Counted from the first letter of the stretch, positions 44,768 to 53,915 are shown. The stretch: DNA of 64,000 nucleotides from Aquimarina sp. ERC-38 (GCF_026222555.1 NZ_CP098511.1:2337501-2401500), one strand, 5' to 3'. Made by a program: numbers and translations. The notes: generated from the sequence alone by a model not told the origin.

Positions 44768-46030
44768 ATGAAGAAGAAGGAACAAACAGCACCTCAAAAA
44801 ATGGGTGTAGCTATTATTGGACTAGGAGGTGCGGTAGCAACCACTGCCATTGCAGGATCTTTATTACTAAAAAAAGGGATTCACTCTAAAGCAGGCTTAC
44901 CCCTGGCAGAATTTGATCATTTTGACCTTGCCGAATATGAAAATATAGTATTCAGAGGCTGGGATTTATATGACTTGAACCTGCATGAAGCAGCATGTCA
45001 TCATGGGGTATTGAGTAAAGAACAATTAAAAGAAGTAGAAAGTGAACTGTCCGGGATCAAACCATGGCCTGCCATTTCAAACAAGGAGTTTTGTGAAGGT
45101 GTTGCCCTGGAAGATGAAGACACTTCCAGATCCTTATCAAAACAGGTAGAATGTATCATTGAAGACATTCAATCATTTGAAGCAGAATTAGGTGCACCGG
45201 TTGTAATTATCAACCTGGCATCTACGGAACATGCTATTGATATGGAAAATCCTGCGTTTCAGACCTTAAAAAGTTTTGAGACCGCCCTGGAAGAGGATAG
45301 TAAAGAAATCTCTCCGGCTATGTTATATGCCTATGCAGCAATTAAAAACGGAAATCCGTACGCTAACTTTACACCTAGCGTAGCGGTAGATATTCCTGCA
45401 TTAATTGAATTTGCAGAAACTAAAAATGTACCAGTAGGAGGTAAGGACGGTAAAACCGGTCAAACCTATATTAAAACAGTAATCGCACCTTCGTTAAGAG
45501 CAAGGGCGCTTAAAGTAGACGGTTGGTTCTCTACCAATATTTTGGGTAACCGTGATGGAAAAGCATTGGATAAACCAAAATCCTTACAATCCAAACTGAA
45601 CACCAAAGGAACCGTGCTGGATTCTTGTTTAAATTACCCGGTAGAAAATCATGTAGTACATATCCATTACTACAAGCCTAGAGGAGACAACAAAGAAGCC
45701 TGGGATAATATTGATGTAAGCGGTTTCTTAGATCATAAAATGCAGATCAAAGTAAACTTTTTATGTAAAGACTCCATTCTTGCCGCACCTTTAGTGATTG
45801 AAATCGCAAGATGTCTCGAACTTGCTCAAAGAAAAGAAGAAGGCGGTATTTTAAAAGAACTGGGTGTATTCTTTAAATCCCCATTAACTCCCGAAGGTGA
45901 AGAGATAGAACACAGATTTGACATTCAACAACAAGAATTGCTTACCTGGTTAGAATATTTACAAACCAGGGAATCTATTAGTGTGGATCAAAAAAAAGAA
46001 GAAGATGTAACTAACGAAGTATTAGTATAA
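44768..46030 (+). CDS. Inositol-1-phosphate (inositol-3-phosphate) synthase
   Basis: 420 residues from the ATG at 44768 (MKKKEQ); a TTG at 44729 would add 13 residues and is less likely. MIPS isomerises glucose-6-phosphate to inositol phosphate using NAD. Features: the Rossmann loop IIGLGGAVATTAIAG, the FRGWDLYDLNLHEAACHHGVL segment, GKDGKTGQTYIKTVIAPSLRARAL (catalytic lysines), WFSTNILGNRDGKALD, and the C-terminal FLCKDSILAAPLVIEIARCLELA. Inositol is rare in bacteria and usually marks inositol lipids or mycothiol-like compounds. It is the first gene of a run in which the next four junctions overlap or nearly touch. Confidence 0.93.
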   Translation: MKKKEQTAPQKMGVAIIGLGGAVATTAIAGSLLLKKGIHSKAGLPLAEFDHFDLAEYENIVFRGWDLYDLNLHEAACHHGVLSKEQLKEVESELSGIKPWPAISNKEFCEGVALEDEDTSRSLSKQVECIIEDIQSFEAELGAPVVIINLASTEHAIDMENPAFQTLKSFETALEEDSKEISPAMLYAYAAIKNGNPYANFTPSVAVDIPALIEFAETKNVPVGGKDGKTGQTYIKTVIAPSLRARALKVDGWFSTNILGNRDGKALDKPKSLQSKLNTKGTVLDSCLNYPVENHVVHIHYYKPRGDNKEAWDNIDVSGFLDHKMQIKVNFLCKDSILAAPLVIEIARCLELAQRKEEGGILKELGVFFKSPLTPEGEEIEHRFDIQQQELLTWLEYLQTRESISVDQKKEEDVTNEVLV

Positions 46031-46035
46031 GCGCT

Positions 46036-47034
46036 ATGAATATAGATGCTACATCAACAGTTGTAGCTAAGGAAGAGGTTTTAGATCATTTTAAAATTTC
46101 TTCCTTGTTCATACAACTACAGGACTTAAAACGACAACAGCCTTTAGGATATTCTTATTCTATTACCGAGCACCTTTTTATTGAGGGCTGGAACAGGATC
46201 ATCAAAGGAGAAAATATAGAACAAGTAGCAGGCATCATTACTGCAAAGGCATTATTATCCATCACCTTCCCCGGGTTTGAATCAGGTTTCTTTAAAGAAC
46301 TGGATCTAGAAAAAGACAAGGTAACTAATATTCTATATGGTGCCTTATACCAGTATATTAAAGAATATGAGATCAATAAAAACCTGGCGAATCTTTTAAT
46401 TGATAGTTTACATCATGAATTAGGTTCAATTACCGAAGGAAGTATTACCGGATTTACTAAAAAATTAAAGACCGAAGCGTTTCAAGAGCAAGCGCCCTTT
46501 GTATATCAGCTAGTGAAACAACCCAGGGCAGGGGCAACTAACCCTAATTCCAGTAGAATGCTATTGCTACCACCAGAGTCGCATGCGGATCATTGCCTGG
46601 TCACAGCGGTATATTCAGTTTTATTAGCTCCTACGTATGAAGCTGATTTTGGTACATCCTTTTTAATTGCGATGAGCCATCATTTGCATAACGCAAGTTT
46701 ACCGGACATGGGATATGCCGGAGAAATGGCGTTAGGAGATCATTTACAATTTATCCTGGATCAAAGCCGTAGAAAAGCATTGGCTGTGTTTCCTATGGAA
46801 TTTCAGTTGAAAATCCTGGATGCCATTTATAAACATGAAGATATTTCGTTACCAGAAGGACAGGCAAGTGCCGCAGCAGATGTTTCGGATAGGGTTTTAG
46901 ATATTTATTGGCGAATTAAAGCTACGAAGATTGATAAAAAACAGCTGTTGGACGACCTGGAATTAATTCATCCGGGACCCATACAACATTTTCAAAATAG
47001 CTTTATCCGGAGTTTGCAGTTATGGAACAGATAA
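46036..47034 (+). CDS. Uncharacterised HD-like protein
   Basis: 332 residues, mostly helical, with no membrane segment. A putative metal-binding set resembles the HD phosphohydrolase superfamily: the histidines of ESHADHC (about 181-187), SHHLHNASLPD (about 214-224), the histidine of YKHEDISLPEG and a late aspartate in AAADVSDRVLD. The usual HD dyad appears as HH. The N-terminal 150 residues are of no known family. It sits 5 bases after the inositol synthase gene and overlaps the next gene by 13 bases. A phosphatase for an inositol phosphate or glycosyl-inositol phosphate is a reasonable guess, not a demonstrated role. Confidence 0.6.
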   Translation: MNIDATSTVVAKEEVLDHFKISSLFIQLQDLKRQQPLGYSYSITEHLFIEGWNRIIKGENIEQVAGIITAKALLSITFPGFESGFFKELDLEKDKVTNILYGALYQYIKEYEINKNLANLLIDSLHHELGSITEGSITGFTKKLKTEAFQEQAPFVYQLVKQPRAGATNPNSSRMLLLPPESHADHCLVTAVYSVLLAPTYEADFGTSFLIAMSHHLHNASLPDMGYAGEMALGDHLQFILDQSRRKALAVFPMEFQLKILDAIYKHEDISLPEGQASAAADVSDRVLDIYWRIKATKIDKKQLLDDLELIHPGPIQHFQNSFIRSLQLWNR

Positions 47035-48149
47035 TCCATATTAAAAGCCCTAAAACAGGAAAAGAGCTCTGGCAAGTTAGCGCCAATCTATTTACTGATG
47101 GAGAAGTGGAGTATCCTTATATTGACCGTATTTTATACATCCGGGATCAACCAAAATACAGGGATCAGGCAGTTGCACTATTAAAAGAAGATAAAATAAC
47201 CGAGGCAACTGCTCTTTTACTAAGGGATCAAGATGCTTTTTCAAAACAAACGGCTCCAGATGTAAAAACGATTTGTGGTTTTTTAAAGGAAACCCCAACT
47301 TCACTGGCAGATGCTATGCAGTTCCTTAATTATGGACCAGTCGCTGATTATTTTAACGCTCGGTGGAGTAGCCCGACCTTTGTTTCAGGTTTGGCATTGA
47401 TGCAACATATTTTAGATAAAAATAAAAAACACGTAGAGGTTGCTTGTGGTATCGGGCAGTTTTTAAAAATTGCTGAAAATAACCAGGTTCAGACGGTAGG
47501 AATGGATGTAGTTTTCTCTAAACTTTGGTTAGGGCGAAACTATCTAGGGCTAAAAGGAATATTAATTTGTACGGATATCAATGAAAATTATGAAATTACG
47601 ATTGATCAACCCGTTTCTGCTCTCTGTCAGGATGCTTTATACTTTTTAGAACATAAAAATCAGGTTTTACAAAAAATCCGAAGCTTTTCCCAGTATACAA
47701 CGGTAGCGGTAGGGCATTGCCATACGGATAAAGAGTTGGAGTACCCGAATGGTTTTCCGTTATCTTATGAACAGTACAAAGCCTTGATAACCAGAGAAAG
47801 TATTTGGATTACGGATCAAACCCTAATTAAAGCCTGGTTACAGGATTTAAAAATTGAAGAAAGTAACCATCCGGAAGTCTTGCAAAACGCAAAAGCTTTA
47901 TCCTGGATAGAAGGAAGGATAAACGAAACTATTTTTCCGCTAACTCCGCCAGAAGCTCTACGGGTGAACCCATTATTGTCTTCTTCGGATTTTAAAGTAG
48001 AATGGCCTTCTGAAAGTTATAAAAAAGAATATGTTAAAGACTACGCTTACTTACTGGATACAGCTTCAAAACTGGATACGGCGGTAGATCTTTTTCAAGA
48101 TAAACAACATTATTATAAAAATCGAATTTTAATAGAAACCACAGTATAA
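47022..48149 (+). CDS. SAM-methyltransferase-like protein with degenerate Trm112-like N-terminus
   Basis: 375 residues. The first 45 residues (HIKSPKTGKELWQVSANLF and EVEYPYIDRILYIRD) follow the Trm112-like pattern (K-x-G-x-L ... YPIxDGIPxL) without its zinc cysteines. A class I methyltransferase-like core follows with motif I HVEVACGIGQFLKIAEN (about 137-153) and VGMDVVFSKLWLGRNYL. The C-terminal half is unassigned. It overlaps the preceding gene by 13 bases, and its stop overlaps the next ATG (TAATG). The acceptor is unknown; a function without methyl transfer is possible. Confidence 0.65.
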   Translation: MEQIIHIKSPKTGKELWQVSANLFTDGEVEYPYIDRILYIRDQPKYRDQAVALLKEDKITEATALLLRDQDAFSKQTAPDVKTICGFLKETPTSLADAMQFLNYGPVADYFNARWSSPTFVSGLALMQHILDKNKKHVEVACGIGQFLKIAENNQVQTVGMDVVFSKLWLGRNYLGLKGILICTDINENYEITIDQPVSALCQDALYFLEHKNQVLQKIRSFSQYTTVAVGHCHTDKELEYPNGFPLSYEQYKALITRESIWITDQTLIKAWLQDLKIEESNHPEVLQNAKALSWIEGRINETIFPLTPPEALRVNPLLSSSDFKVEWPSESYKKEYVKDYAYLLDTASKLDTAVDLFQDKQHYYKNRILIETTV

Positions 48150-49144
48150 TGAATACTTCTGTACGATTAGCAATTATTGGTTTCGGCTGGGTGGCACAGG
48201 ATTATTTTTATCCGGCATTACAGCAAGTAGACGGTATGCAATTGGTTGCTATTTGTGATCCGTATACCCCTAAAGATTTAATTCCTGAAGGGGTCAATCT
48301 ATACCGAAGTTTAGACCAAATGTTGGAAGATGAAAAGTTAGATGCTGTTTATATTGCTACCCCTAATAATCTACACGCCCGGCAGATTGCAGCCTGTACG
48401 CAACGACAACTTGCTATTTTATGCGAAAAACCTTTGGCGGCTAGCCTGGAAGACGCTTACCGAATATTAGAAAACGTTTCAAATGCTTCTATAACCTATC
48501 TATCCGCTTTTGATCAACGCTACCATCCGGCACATATTGCCATCAGGGATTTGATACAAAAAGGTAAAATAGGACAAGTTATCCAGGTACGTATTGATTA
48601 TGCTTGCTGGTTAGATAAGGAATGGGCAGCTAACAACTGGCGTATCGATATGAACCAGGCTGGGGGTGGCGCTATAATTGACTTAGCTCCCCACGGAATG
48701 GATTTGGTTGAATATATCTTAAATCAGGAAATTGAAAAAATACAGGTATTGTTCCAAAGTTTGATTCAGGATTATGAAGTAGATGATGGCGGAGTGTTGA
48801 ATTTCCAAACAGACGGGGGCGTGATCGGAAACTCACTAGTTGCTTATAACCGTAAAGAATCACTTCCGCGAAGACGGCTGGAATTTATAGGCACTCAAGG
48901 CATTTTATTAGCTGAAAATACGATGGGTCAGGATCCGGGTGGCACTTTACATTATATCAATGCAGAAGATGGTTCTCAAACACAAATTGAGTTTGATCAG
49001 CAGGCATCTCCTTTTACCCGTCAGGTTGAACATTTTAGGGATTGTATTTTAGAAAAAGAAGAAGTATGTAAAACCGTAGCACAAGATGTCAGGTTATTTG
49101 AACTGGTCATGAATTCGTTAAAAAAGGAGAATATATGTCTTTAA
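48149..49144 (+). CDS. Gfo/Idh/MocA-family oxidoreductase
   Basis: 331 residues. NAD(P)-dependent sugar or cyclitol dehydrogenase type. Rossmann loop AIIGFGWVAQDYF (about 8-20), the IATPNNLHARQ segment (about 70-80), the EKPLA motif (about 94-98) with the catalytic lysine, and the GGGAIIDLAPHGMDLVEY segment (about 170-187) with the conserved Asp-x3-His pair. The family includes inositol dehydrogenases, which fits the inositol synthase in the same operon. It starts at the stop of the previous gene and overlaps the next one by 10 bases. Confidence 0.92.
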   Translation: MNTSVRLAIIGFGWVAQDYFYPALQQVDGMQLVAICDPYTPKDLIPEGVNLYRSLDQMLEDEKLDAVYIATPNNLHARQIAACTQRQLAILCEKPLAASLEDAYRILENVSNASITYLSAFDQRYHPAHIAIRDLIQKGKIGQVIQVRIDYACWLDKEWAANNWRIDMNQAGGGAIIDLAPHGMDLVEYILNQEIEKIQVLFQSLIQDYEVDDGGVLNFQTDGGVIGNSLVAYNRKESLPRRRLEFIGTQGILLAENTMGQDPGGTLHYINAEDGSQTQIEFDQQASPFTRQVEHFRDCILEKEEVCKTVAQDVRLFELVMNSLKKENICL

Positions 49145-49998
49145 CCCATTATGCATGTACCCACTGTGGAGGTTGGATTTTATGGTTTGATACTCAGGAA
49201 CCTTTGTATTGTGCTAATTGTATGGACGTACGGAACGCCTTACCTAATGAAGCCTTTAGTTATATTCATATTGATCAGGCTAAGGGTAATTATAAAACCT
49301 ATCATAGAAAACATAATGACCAATTTTACGAATTCTGGACTGAACCTCAATTGGGCTTAGGTTCGCACGGATGGCTGATCTTACATCCGCAAGGAAATAT
49401 TGCCTACGAAGCTGCTCCGTTTTATGATCAGGAGTCCTTACAATTTACACAATCTTTGGGCGGAATTAAATATCTGGCTGCCTCACATCCGCACGGATAT
49501 GGTGCCTTATGGCAACTACAGGAAGCTTTTGATCCTATGCTGATGATTCATAAAGATGATTTACAACATACCAAAGCTTTCAAGGTGACCCAACCTATGG
49601 ATGACCATTTGGAACTGAACGGTAATTTTATTTTTGATCGGTTAGGCGGACATTATGACGGGCAAACTTCGCTGTATGTAAAAGATCAGCAGTTATTTTT
49701 TATCGGGGATGCCTTAAAAATTGAATTCGAAAATGAGAAACCAGTAGCTTTAAGTTGTCATAAGGGTTTTCATTATAGCATCCCACTAACCCTTGAAGAA
49801 CTAAAAAAATACATCGAAATCTTTAGCCGGTATGATTTTCAAAGTGTCATCACCCCTTTTGAGCTGGGACATCCGATCGACCAACAGACCGCAGTTTTAT
49901 TATTTAAACATTTGATTGAAATCGGGCCACATACCCAACCCGTACCTATTCACACATTAAAAGAAAAATATGTTAGAAAAAGCACTACAACTATATAA
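49135..49998 (+). CDS. Zinc-ribbon metallo-beta-lactamase-fold-like protein
   Basis: 287 residues. An N-terminal zinc ribbon (C8-x2-C11 ... C26-x2-C29; ACTHCGG, YCANCMD) precedes a domain with metallo-beta-lactamase-like layout: SHGWLILHPQGNIAYEAAPF, AASHPHGYGALWQLQ (about 116-130) in the place of HxHxDH, GGHYDGQTSLYVKDQQLFFIGDAL (about 171-194), and ITPFELGH near the end. The HPHGYG variant lacks the usual aspartate-histidine pair, so it may bind metal differently or not be a hydrolase. It overlaps both neighbours (10 and 29 bases). Confidence 0.68.
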   Translation: MSLTHYACTHCGGWILWFDTQEPLYCANCMDVRNALPNEAFSYIHIDQAKGNYKTYHRKHNDQFYEFWTEPQLGLGSHGWLILHPQGNIAYEAAPFYDQESLQFTQSLGGIKYLAASHPHGYGALWQLQEAFDPMLMIHKDDLQHTKAFKVTQPMDDHLELNGNFIFDRLGGHYDGQTSLYVKDQQLFFIGDALKIEFENEKPVALSCHKGFHYSIPLTLEELKKYIEIFSRYDFQSVITPFELGHPIDQQTAVLLFKHLIEIGPHTQPVPIHTLKEKYVRKSTTTI

Positions 49999-51427
49999 AG
50001 AACATTTACCCGAAGGCTATCTGGAAAACTTTAGGATCGATAGCATAGACCATTTAGGGGTTCCTATTTATGATACCACTCTATATACCGATCAGGGGAA
50101 AGATATGTTTAACGGAGTGGGTTACGGTAAAACTCCGGTCGAAGCCGAAATCGGAGCCTTTGGAGAATTATATGAAGGATATTACAACACCAAAAACGTA
50201 AAAAATCTTTCTAAAAAAGAAGCTTCATATCGTGAAATGATTACTGAATTTGGAGAGAAAAATATAATTGATCCGCTTACCCTGGTTTTGTCAGCAGGTT
50301 CTACCTATAGTCCTGAATTACCTCTGCAATGGACACAAATCCAGCATTGGACAACAAAGAAAAGTGTGTGGGTTCCCGTAGAATTTATAAGTAATCGAAA
50401 CGGCGATACGTATTATGACAATCAGTTAATCCGATCGATTACCAATGGTTGCGGAGCAGGAGATACCTGGGAAAGAGCCGTTTTACATGGAGTATTGGAA
50501 TTACTACAACGGGATGGGAATGCAGACAGTTTTAGGGCTTTGGATAAAGGAAAAGTGATTGAACTGGATCAGGTAGATGAAGAAGTTAAAGAATTATTAC
50601 AAGATTTACGTAGCAAAGGATTAGAAGTTATCCCAAAATTGGCCCGGATTACTGCAGGTTGCATAAGTGTATATGCCGTAGGCCTAGATTCTTCTCAGGA
50701 AGACTTTTCCTTAAGTGCAGCGGCTTGCGGAGAAGCGGCAGACCCAAGTTATAACGTAGCCCTACGAAAAGCCATTCTGGAATGTGCTTCTTCACATACC
50801 CGAAAATTATTTGCCCATAGTCCGTACCAGCGTAAAAAGCAAATTGTACCAGAAGGGTACTGGGAACGTAATGTGGAAGCAATTAATTTGGACAGCGAAG
50901 AAAATCGGGCTTTAAAAGCAATGACCAACTGGATTTCTTCGGATAAAAAATATATTGAAGAATTACTTCAAGATACAGTGTATAGCCAAAAAGAAACCGT
51001 AAAAGCCTCTTCTTTACCTGATTTTAAATTTGATAATTTAAAAGATAAACTGGAATATGTTATTTCTAAATTAAAAGAAGAAGATTTGGAAGTGTACTAT
51101 TTACCTTGTACTTCTGAAGATGCCCCTATCAAAGTGGCAAAAGTAGTAATTCCAGGTATCGAAATGGAATTGGGGAGTTACCATCGTATTGGATATCGGG
51201 GTATCAAACGACTATTAGAAGAGAATAGTGAATTGATTAGTAATACACCGGGAGAAGGAAAGTTACAAATACTAGTATCGCAAGAACAGCAAATTGCATT
51301 AGGGCAACCGTATTTCCTGGAAGTAAATAAACTAGACGAAATCATTGATCCATTATATCCTTTGTATCGCGAACCTACGGCAAACGCTGCACCTTTAGCA
51401 TTGGAGACTAATTATTTTGATAATTAA
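49970..51427 (+). CDS. YcaO-domain protein
   Basis: 485 residues. YcaO enzymes use ATP to activate amide backbones or carboxyl-type oxygens, forming azolines, thioamides or amidines in peptides and other products. The ATP-binding helices are visible: GKTPVEAEIGAFGELYEGY (about 53-71), NGCGAGDTWERAVLHGVLELLQRDG (about 159-183), and NVALRKAILECASSHTR (about 261-277). The C-terminal 190 residues are unassigned, and there is no PxPxP tail. No precursor peptide, TfuA or cyclodehydratase partner gene is adjacent. It overlaps the upstream gene by 29 bases, so it belongs to the inositol-phosphate synthase operon. Confidence 0.9.
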   Translation: MLEKALQLYKEHLPEGYLENFRIDSIDHLGVPIYDTTLYTDQGKDMFNGVGYGKTPVEAEIGAFGELYEGYYNTKNVKNLSKKEASYREMITEFGEKNIIDPLTLVLSAGSTYSPELPLQWTQIQHWTTKKSVWVPVEFISNRNGDTYYDNQLIRSITNGCGAGDTWERAVLHGVLELLQRDGNADSFRALDKGKVIELDQVDEEVKELLQDLRSKGLEVIPKLARITAGCISVYAVGLDSSQEDFSLSAAACGEAADPSYNVALRKAILECASSHTRKLFAHSPYQRKKQIVPEGYWERNVEAINLDSEENRALKAMTNWISSDKKYIEELLQDTVYSQKETVKASSLPDFKFDNLKDKLEYVISKLKEEDLEVYYLPCTSEDAPIKVAKVVIPGIEMELGSYHRIGYRGIKRLLEENSELISNTPGEGKLQILVSQEQQIALGQPYFLEVNKLDEIIDPLYPLYREPTANAAPLALETNYFDN

Positions 51428-51757
51428 AACGAGTTTGGTAAAAATGATGTGTAAAGTAACAGTTGAACGTTCCAAAGCAGCGCTTTGAAATCTTTTTTCA
51501 TAAGTGTAAGATTTATTTTGCGTTAAAAATTTTTGAAGCCTTGGAAAAAATTTAGCAAAATGAATCTGGTTTTTGGTGAAGCCAAAAAACACCTTGAAAA
51601 AAGCGTCTTTTCTTTTGTTTCGATTTCTCTTGTATCCGACGAACGGAGTGAGAGGAATACATAGCAAAGAAAATGATAAAATGTTCTAGGTACTGAAACT
51701 TTTAATCTATTGAAAATGAAGATTTTAATTAAAAATTAGATTTAAAAAAATTAAACT
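51428..51757. other. 330-base gap with repeat-like sequence inside the biosynthetic region
   Basis: No gene accepted. The stretch around 51560-51680 contains GTATCCGACGAACGGAGTGA with partly self-complementary flanks (TTTTCTTTTGTTTC and CAAAGAAAATG). I recall similar words as a dispersed repeat near genes in other flavobacteria, but only one copy is in this window. A 90-codon minus-strand frame over it is probably a by-product of the repeat. Confidence 0.4.
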
Positions 51758-52606
51758 ATGGCGTTACGCTATGCATATAATACTAACGGATGTAACAATC
51801 ACCGGCTTTATGATGCTTTGGATTTAATTGCCGAAGCAGGCTACAGCGGTATTGCCTTAACCCTAGACTGGCATCATTTGGATCCGTTTGCTGATAATTG
51901 GGAAATTCAAACGCAAAAATTAAAGAGACGCCTGGACGAATTAGGATTAGGAAGTGTGATTGAAACCGGTGCACGGTTTCTACTAAACCCAAAACAAAAA
52001 CATGAACCAACGCTGATCAACCCAACTCAAGAGGGAAGAGCTTACCGGGTTCGGTTTTTAAAAAGGGCTGTATACATTGCAAAAATATTAGAAAGTGAAA
52101 CCGTTTCCTTTTGGGCAGGAGTTTTATCTGATGATGTTAGTAAAGAAGAGGGCTTAAGTTACTTAAAAGAAGGAATTACCGAAGTAGCCAAGTATGCATC
52201 AGAACAAGGTGTAGTAATTTCTGTAGAACCAGAACCAGGAATGTTAGTAGAAACCATTGCAGATTATCATCAGCTAATCAAAGACATCCCATACCCTATA
52301 AAATTAGCTTTGGATATCGGACATGTTTGGGTGACCGGAGAAATGGAACCTATAGAAGTTATTAAAGAACACGCAGCAAACGCAGGTACCATTAGTATTG
52401 AAGGAATGCAAAAAGGAATTCACGTACACCTTCCTTTAAACCAAGGCGATATGGATGTAGTAGGAATTGTAAAAAAATTAGAAGAAATGAAGTACCCAAA
52501 CCTGGTTTGTGTAGAATTATCCCGTGAAGGTCATCGTGCACATTTGGCTATCACTGAAAGTATGCAGTTTTTAATGGAAATAGCATCTAAACAAATAGAG
52601 GTATGA
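51758..52606 (+). CDS. Sugar-phosphate isomerase/epimerase-like TIM-barrel protein
   Basis: 282 residues of the xylose-isomerase-like (AP endonuclease 2) TIM-barrel superfamily. Metal-site segments: EPEPGMLVET (about 165-174), ALDIGHVWVTGE (about 187-198), GIHVHLPLNQGDMD (about 225-238), and VCVELSREGHRAH (about 250-262). The Glu-Asp-His-Glu set of metal ligands appears complete. The family includes inosose isomerase/dehydratase IolI/IolE, which suits the inositol context. The ATG at 51758 follows the 330-base gap. Its 3' end overlaps the glycosyltransferase by 4 bases. Confidence 0.87.
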   Translation: MALRYAYNTNGCNNHRLYDALDLIAEAGYSGIALTLDWHHLDPFADNWEIQTQKLKRRLDELGLGSVIETGARFLLNPKQKHEPTLINPTQEGRAYRVRFLKRAVYIAKILESETVSFWAGVLSDDVSKEEGLSYLKEGITEVAKYASEQGVVISVEPEPGMLVETIADYHQLIKDIPYPIKLALDIGHVWVTGEMEPIEVIKEHAANAGTISIEGMQKGIHVHLPLNQGDMDVVGIVKKLEEMKYPNLVCVELSREGHRAHLAITESMQFLMEIASKQIEV

Positions 52607-53862
52607 GAATATGTTTTGTATCCCGAAGGTATTTTCCGGCTATTTCCGGAATGAGTATTTATGCCCAAAATTTGACAAAACACCTGGCGGAACTGGGACA
52701 CGAAGTCGTGATGATCAGTCAGTACCGCGAAGATAAAGAGGGGGTTTATATCTACGGGGGCGGACCTCCACCGGTAGAAAACTGGATGAAAACCTATGGC
52801 TTACGTTCGCTAGGCGAAGAAGTTACCGGGCAGGACGAACCGGCAGATTTTGAACGGGATATGAAAGAAATGATCGATACTGCGCTTAAACTACATCAAG
52901 AAGAACCCTTTGACCTAGTACACGCCCAATATATGTATCCAACGGGCCTGGCAGCCCTAGAAATCAGCAAACAATTAGATATCCCAAATGTAGTTTCGAT
53001 TCAAGGGGGTGACGGGCATTGGGTAGGTACCTGTTGCAGTACCCATAAGCATGCGATTGATGCGGTATTACAACACGCGATGAGTTTAATTATTGGGTGT
53101 GATAGTTTCGCCAGAGAGGTTAGCGAACGTCATGACATTCCGATAGACCGTTTTACCATTATTTCCGGGGCAGTGGATTTGGATCGATTTACTACGGTAG
53201 CAAAAGATCCGGATCGTAAACGAAATAAATTGTTATACCATGGTCGAGTTGATAGCCGTAAAGGAGCCTTGGACTTAGTGTACGCCTGTGATATTTTACG
53301 AAAGCGAAACATTGATTTTCATCTGACTATTTCCGGTATCGGACCGGATTTGGATGCCTCCCGAGAGTTGGTTGAAAAATTAAAAATGAACGATCAGGTT
53401 TCCTTTTTAGGTAGGGTAGGATATAGCGAAGTAAATAAAGTATACCAGGATCAGGATATTTTTGTATCCCCCTCGTATGCCGAAGGATTCTCCAATACAA
53501 TTCTGGAAGCTATGGCCACCAAACTTCCTATTGTTGCTACGGAGGTAGTAGGTATCCAGGATTGCCTGGAACACAATGTGAATGCACTTCTTTGCCAACC
53601 TGGAAATCACAAGGCTCTGGCAGATTGTATCGAGAAATTATTAAAAGATCATCAATTACAGGATCGATTATTAGAAAGAGCTTATACGGATGTGATGGAG
53701 AAATATTCCTGGAAGGTGGTGGTCAAGAAAGTCGAAAAAGAGTACCAACGGGTACTAACCCAAAAAGTAGATACGAATTGGGATCAGCTTTACGAAATTG
53801 CAGACGAACGTGAAGATGCGGATTTAAGTTGTCGTTTTAGGAAAGTGCCGCATTTGTTGTAG
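52603..53862 (+). CDS. Family-4 glycosyltransferase (GT-B)
   Basis: 419 residues. The N-terminal acceptor domain starts ICFVSRRYFPAISGMSIYAQNL, with GDGHWVGTCCSTH marking an unusual cysteine pair in the acceptor region. The donor domain has LLYHGRVDSRKG (about 210-221) and the EX7E nucleotide-sugar motif in SPSYAEGFSNTILEAMA (about 291-307). MshA, the GlcNAc-inositol-phosphate synthase, belongs to this family, so a role on an inositol acceptor is plausible here. It overlaps the isomerase by 4 bases. The last 30 residues (DTNWDQLYEIADEREDADL) extend beyond the usual fold. Confidence 0.9.
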   Translation: MRICFVSRRYFPAISGMSIYAQNLTKHLAELGHEVVMISQYREDKEGVYIYGGGPPPVENWMKTYGLRSLGEEVTGQDEPADFERDMKEMIDTALKLHQEEPFDLVHAQYMYPTGLAALEISKQLDIPNVVSIQGGDGHWVGTCCSTHKHAIDAVLQHAMSLIIGCDSFAREVSERHDIPIDRFTIISGAVDLDRFTTVAKDPDRKRNKLLYHGRVDSRKGALDLVYACDILRKRNIDFHLTISGIGPDLDASRELVEKLKMNDQVSFLGRVGYSEVNKVYQDQDIFVSPSYAEGFSNTILEAMATKLPIVATEVVGIQDCLEHNVNALLCQPGNHKALADCIEKLLKDHQLQDRLLERAYTDVMEKYSWKVVVKKVEKEYQRVLTQKVDTNWDQLYEIADEREDADLSCRFRKVPHLL

Positions 53863-53915
53863 GATGTATAAAGAATATAACGGAATATTTGTAAATTTAA
53901 ATAAATTATAGGATT

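Noticed and set aside
51395..51667. 90-codon minus-strand frame after the YcaO gene
   Set aside because: It overlaps the YcaO 3' end and the repeat-like gap; its composition matches repeat translation rather than a protein.
53130..53610. Short minus-strand frames under the glycosyltransferase
   Set aside because: They lie wholly within a well-supported coding gene on the other strand and have no family features.
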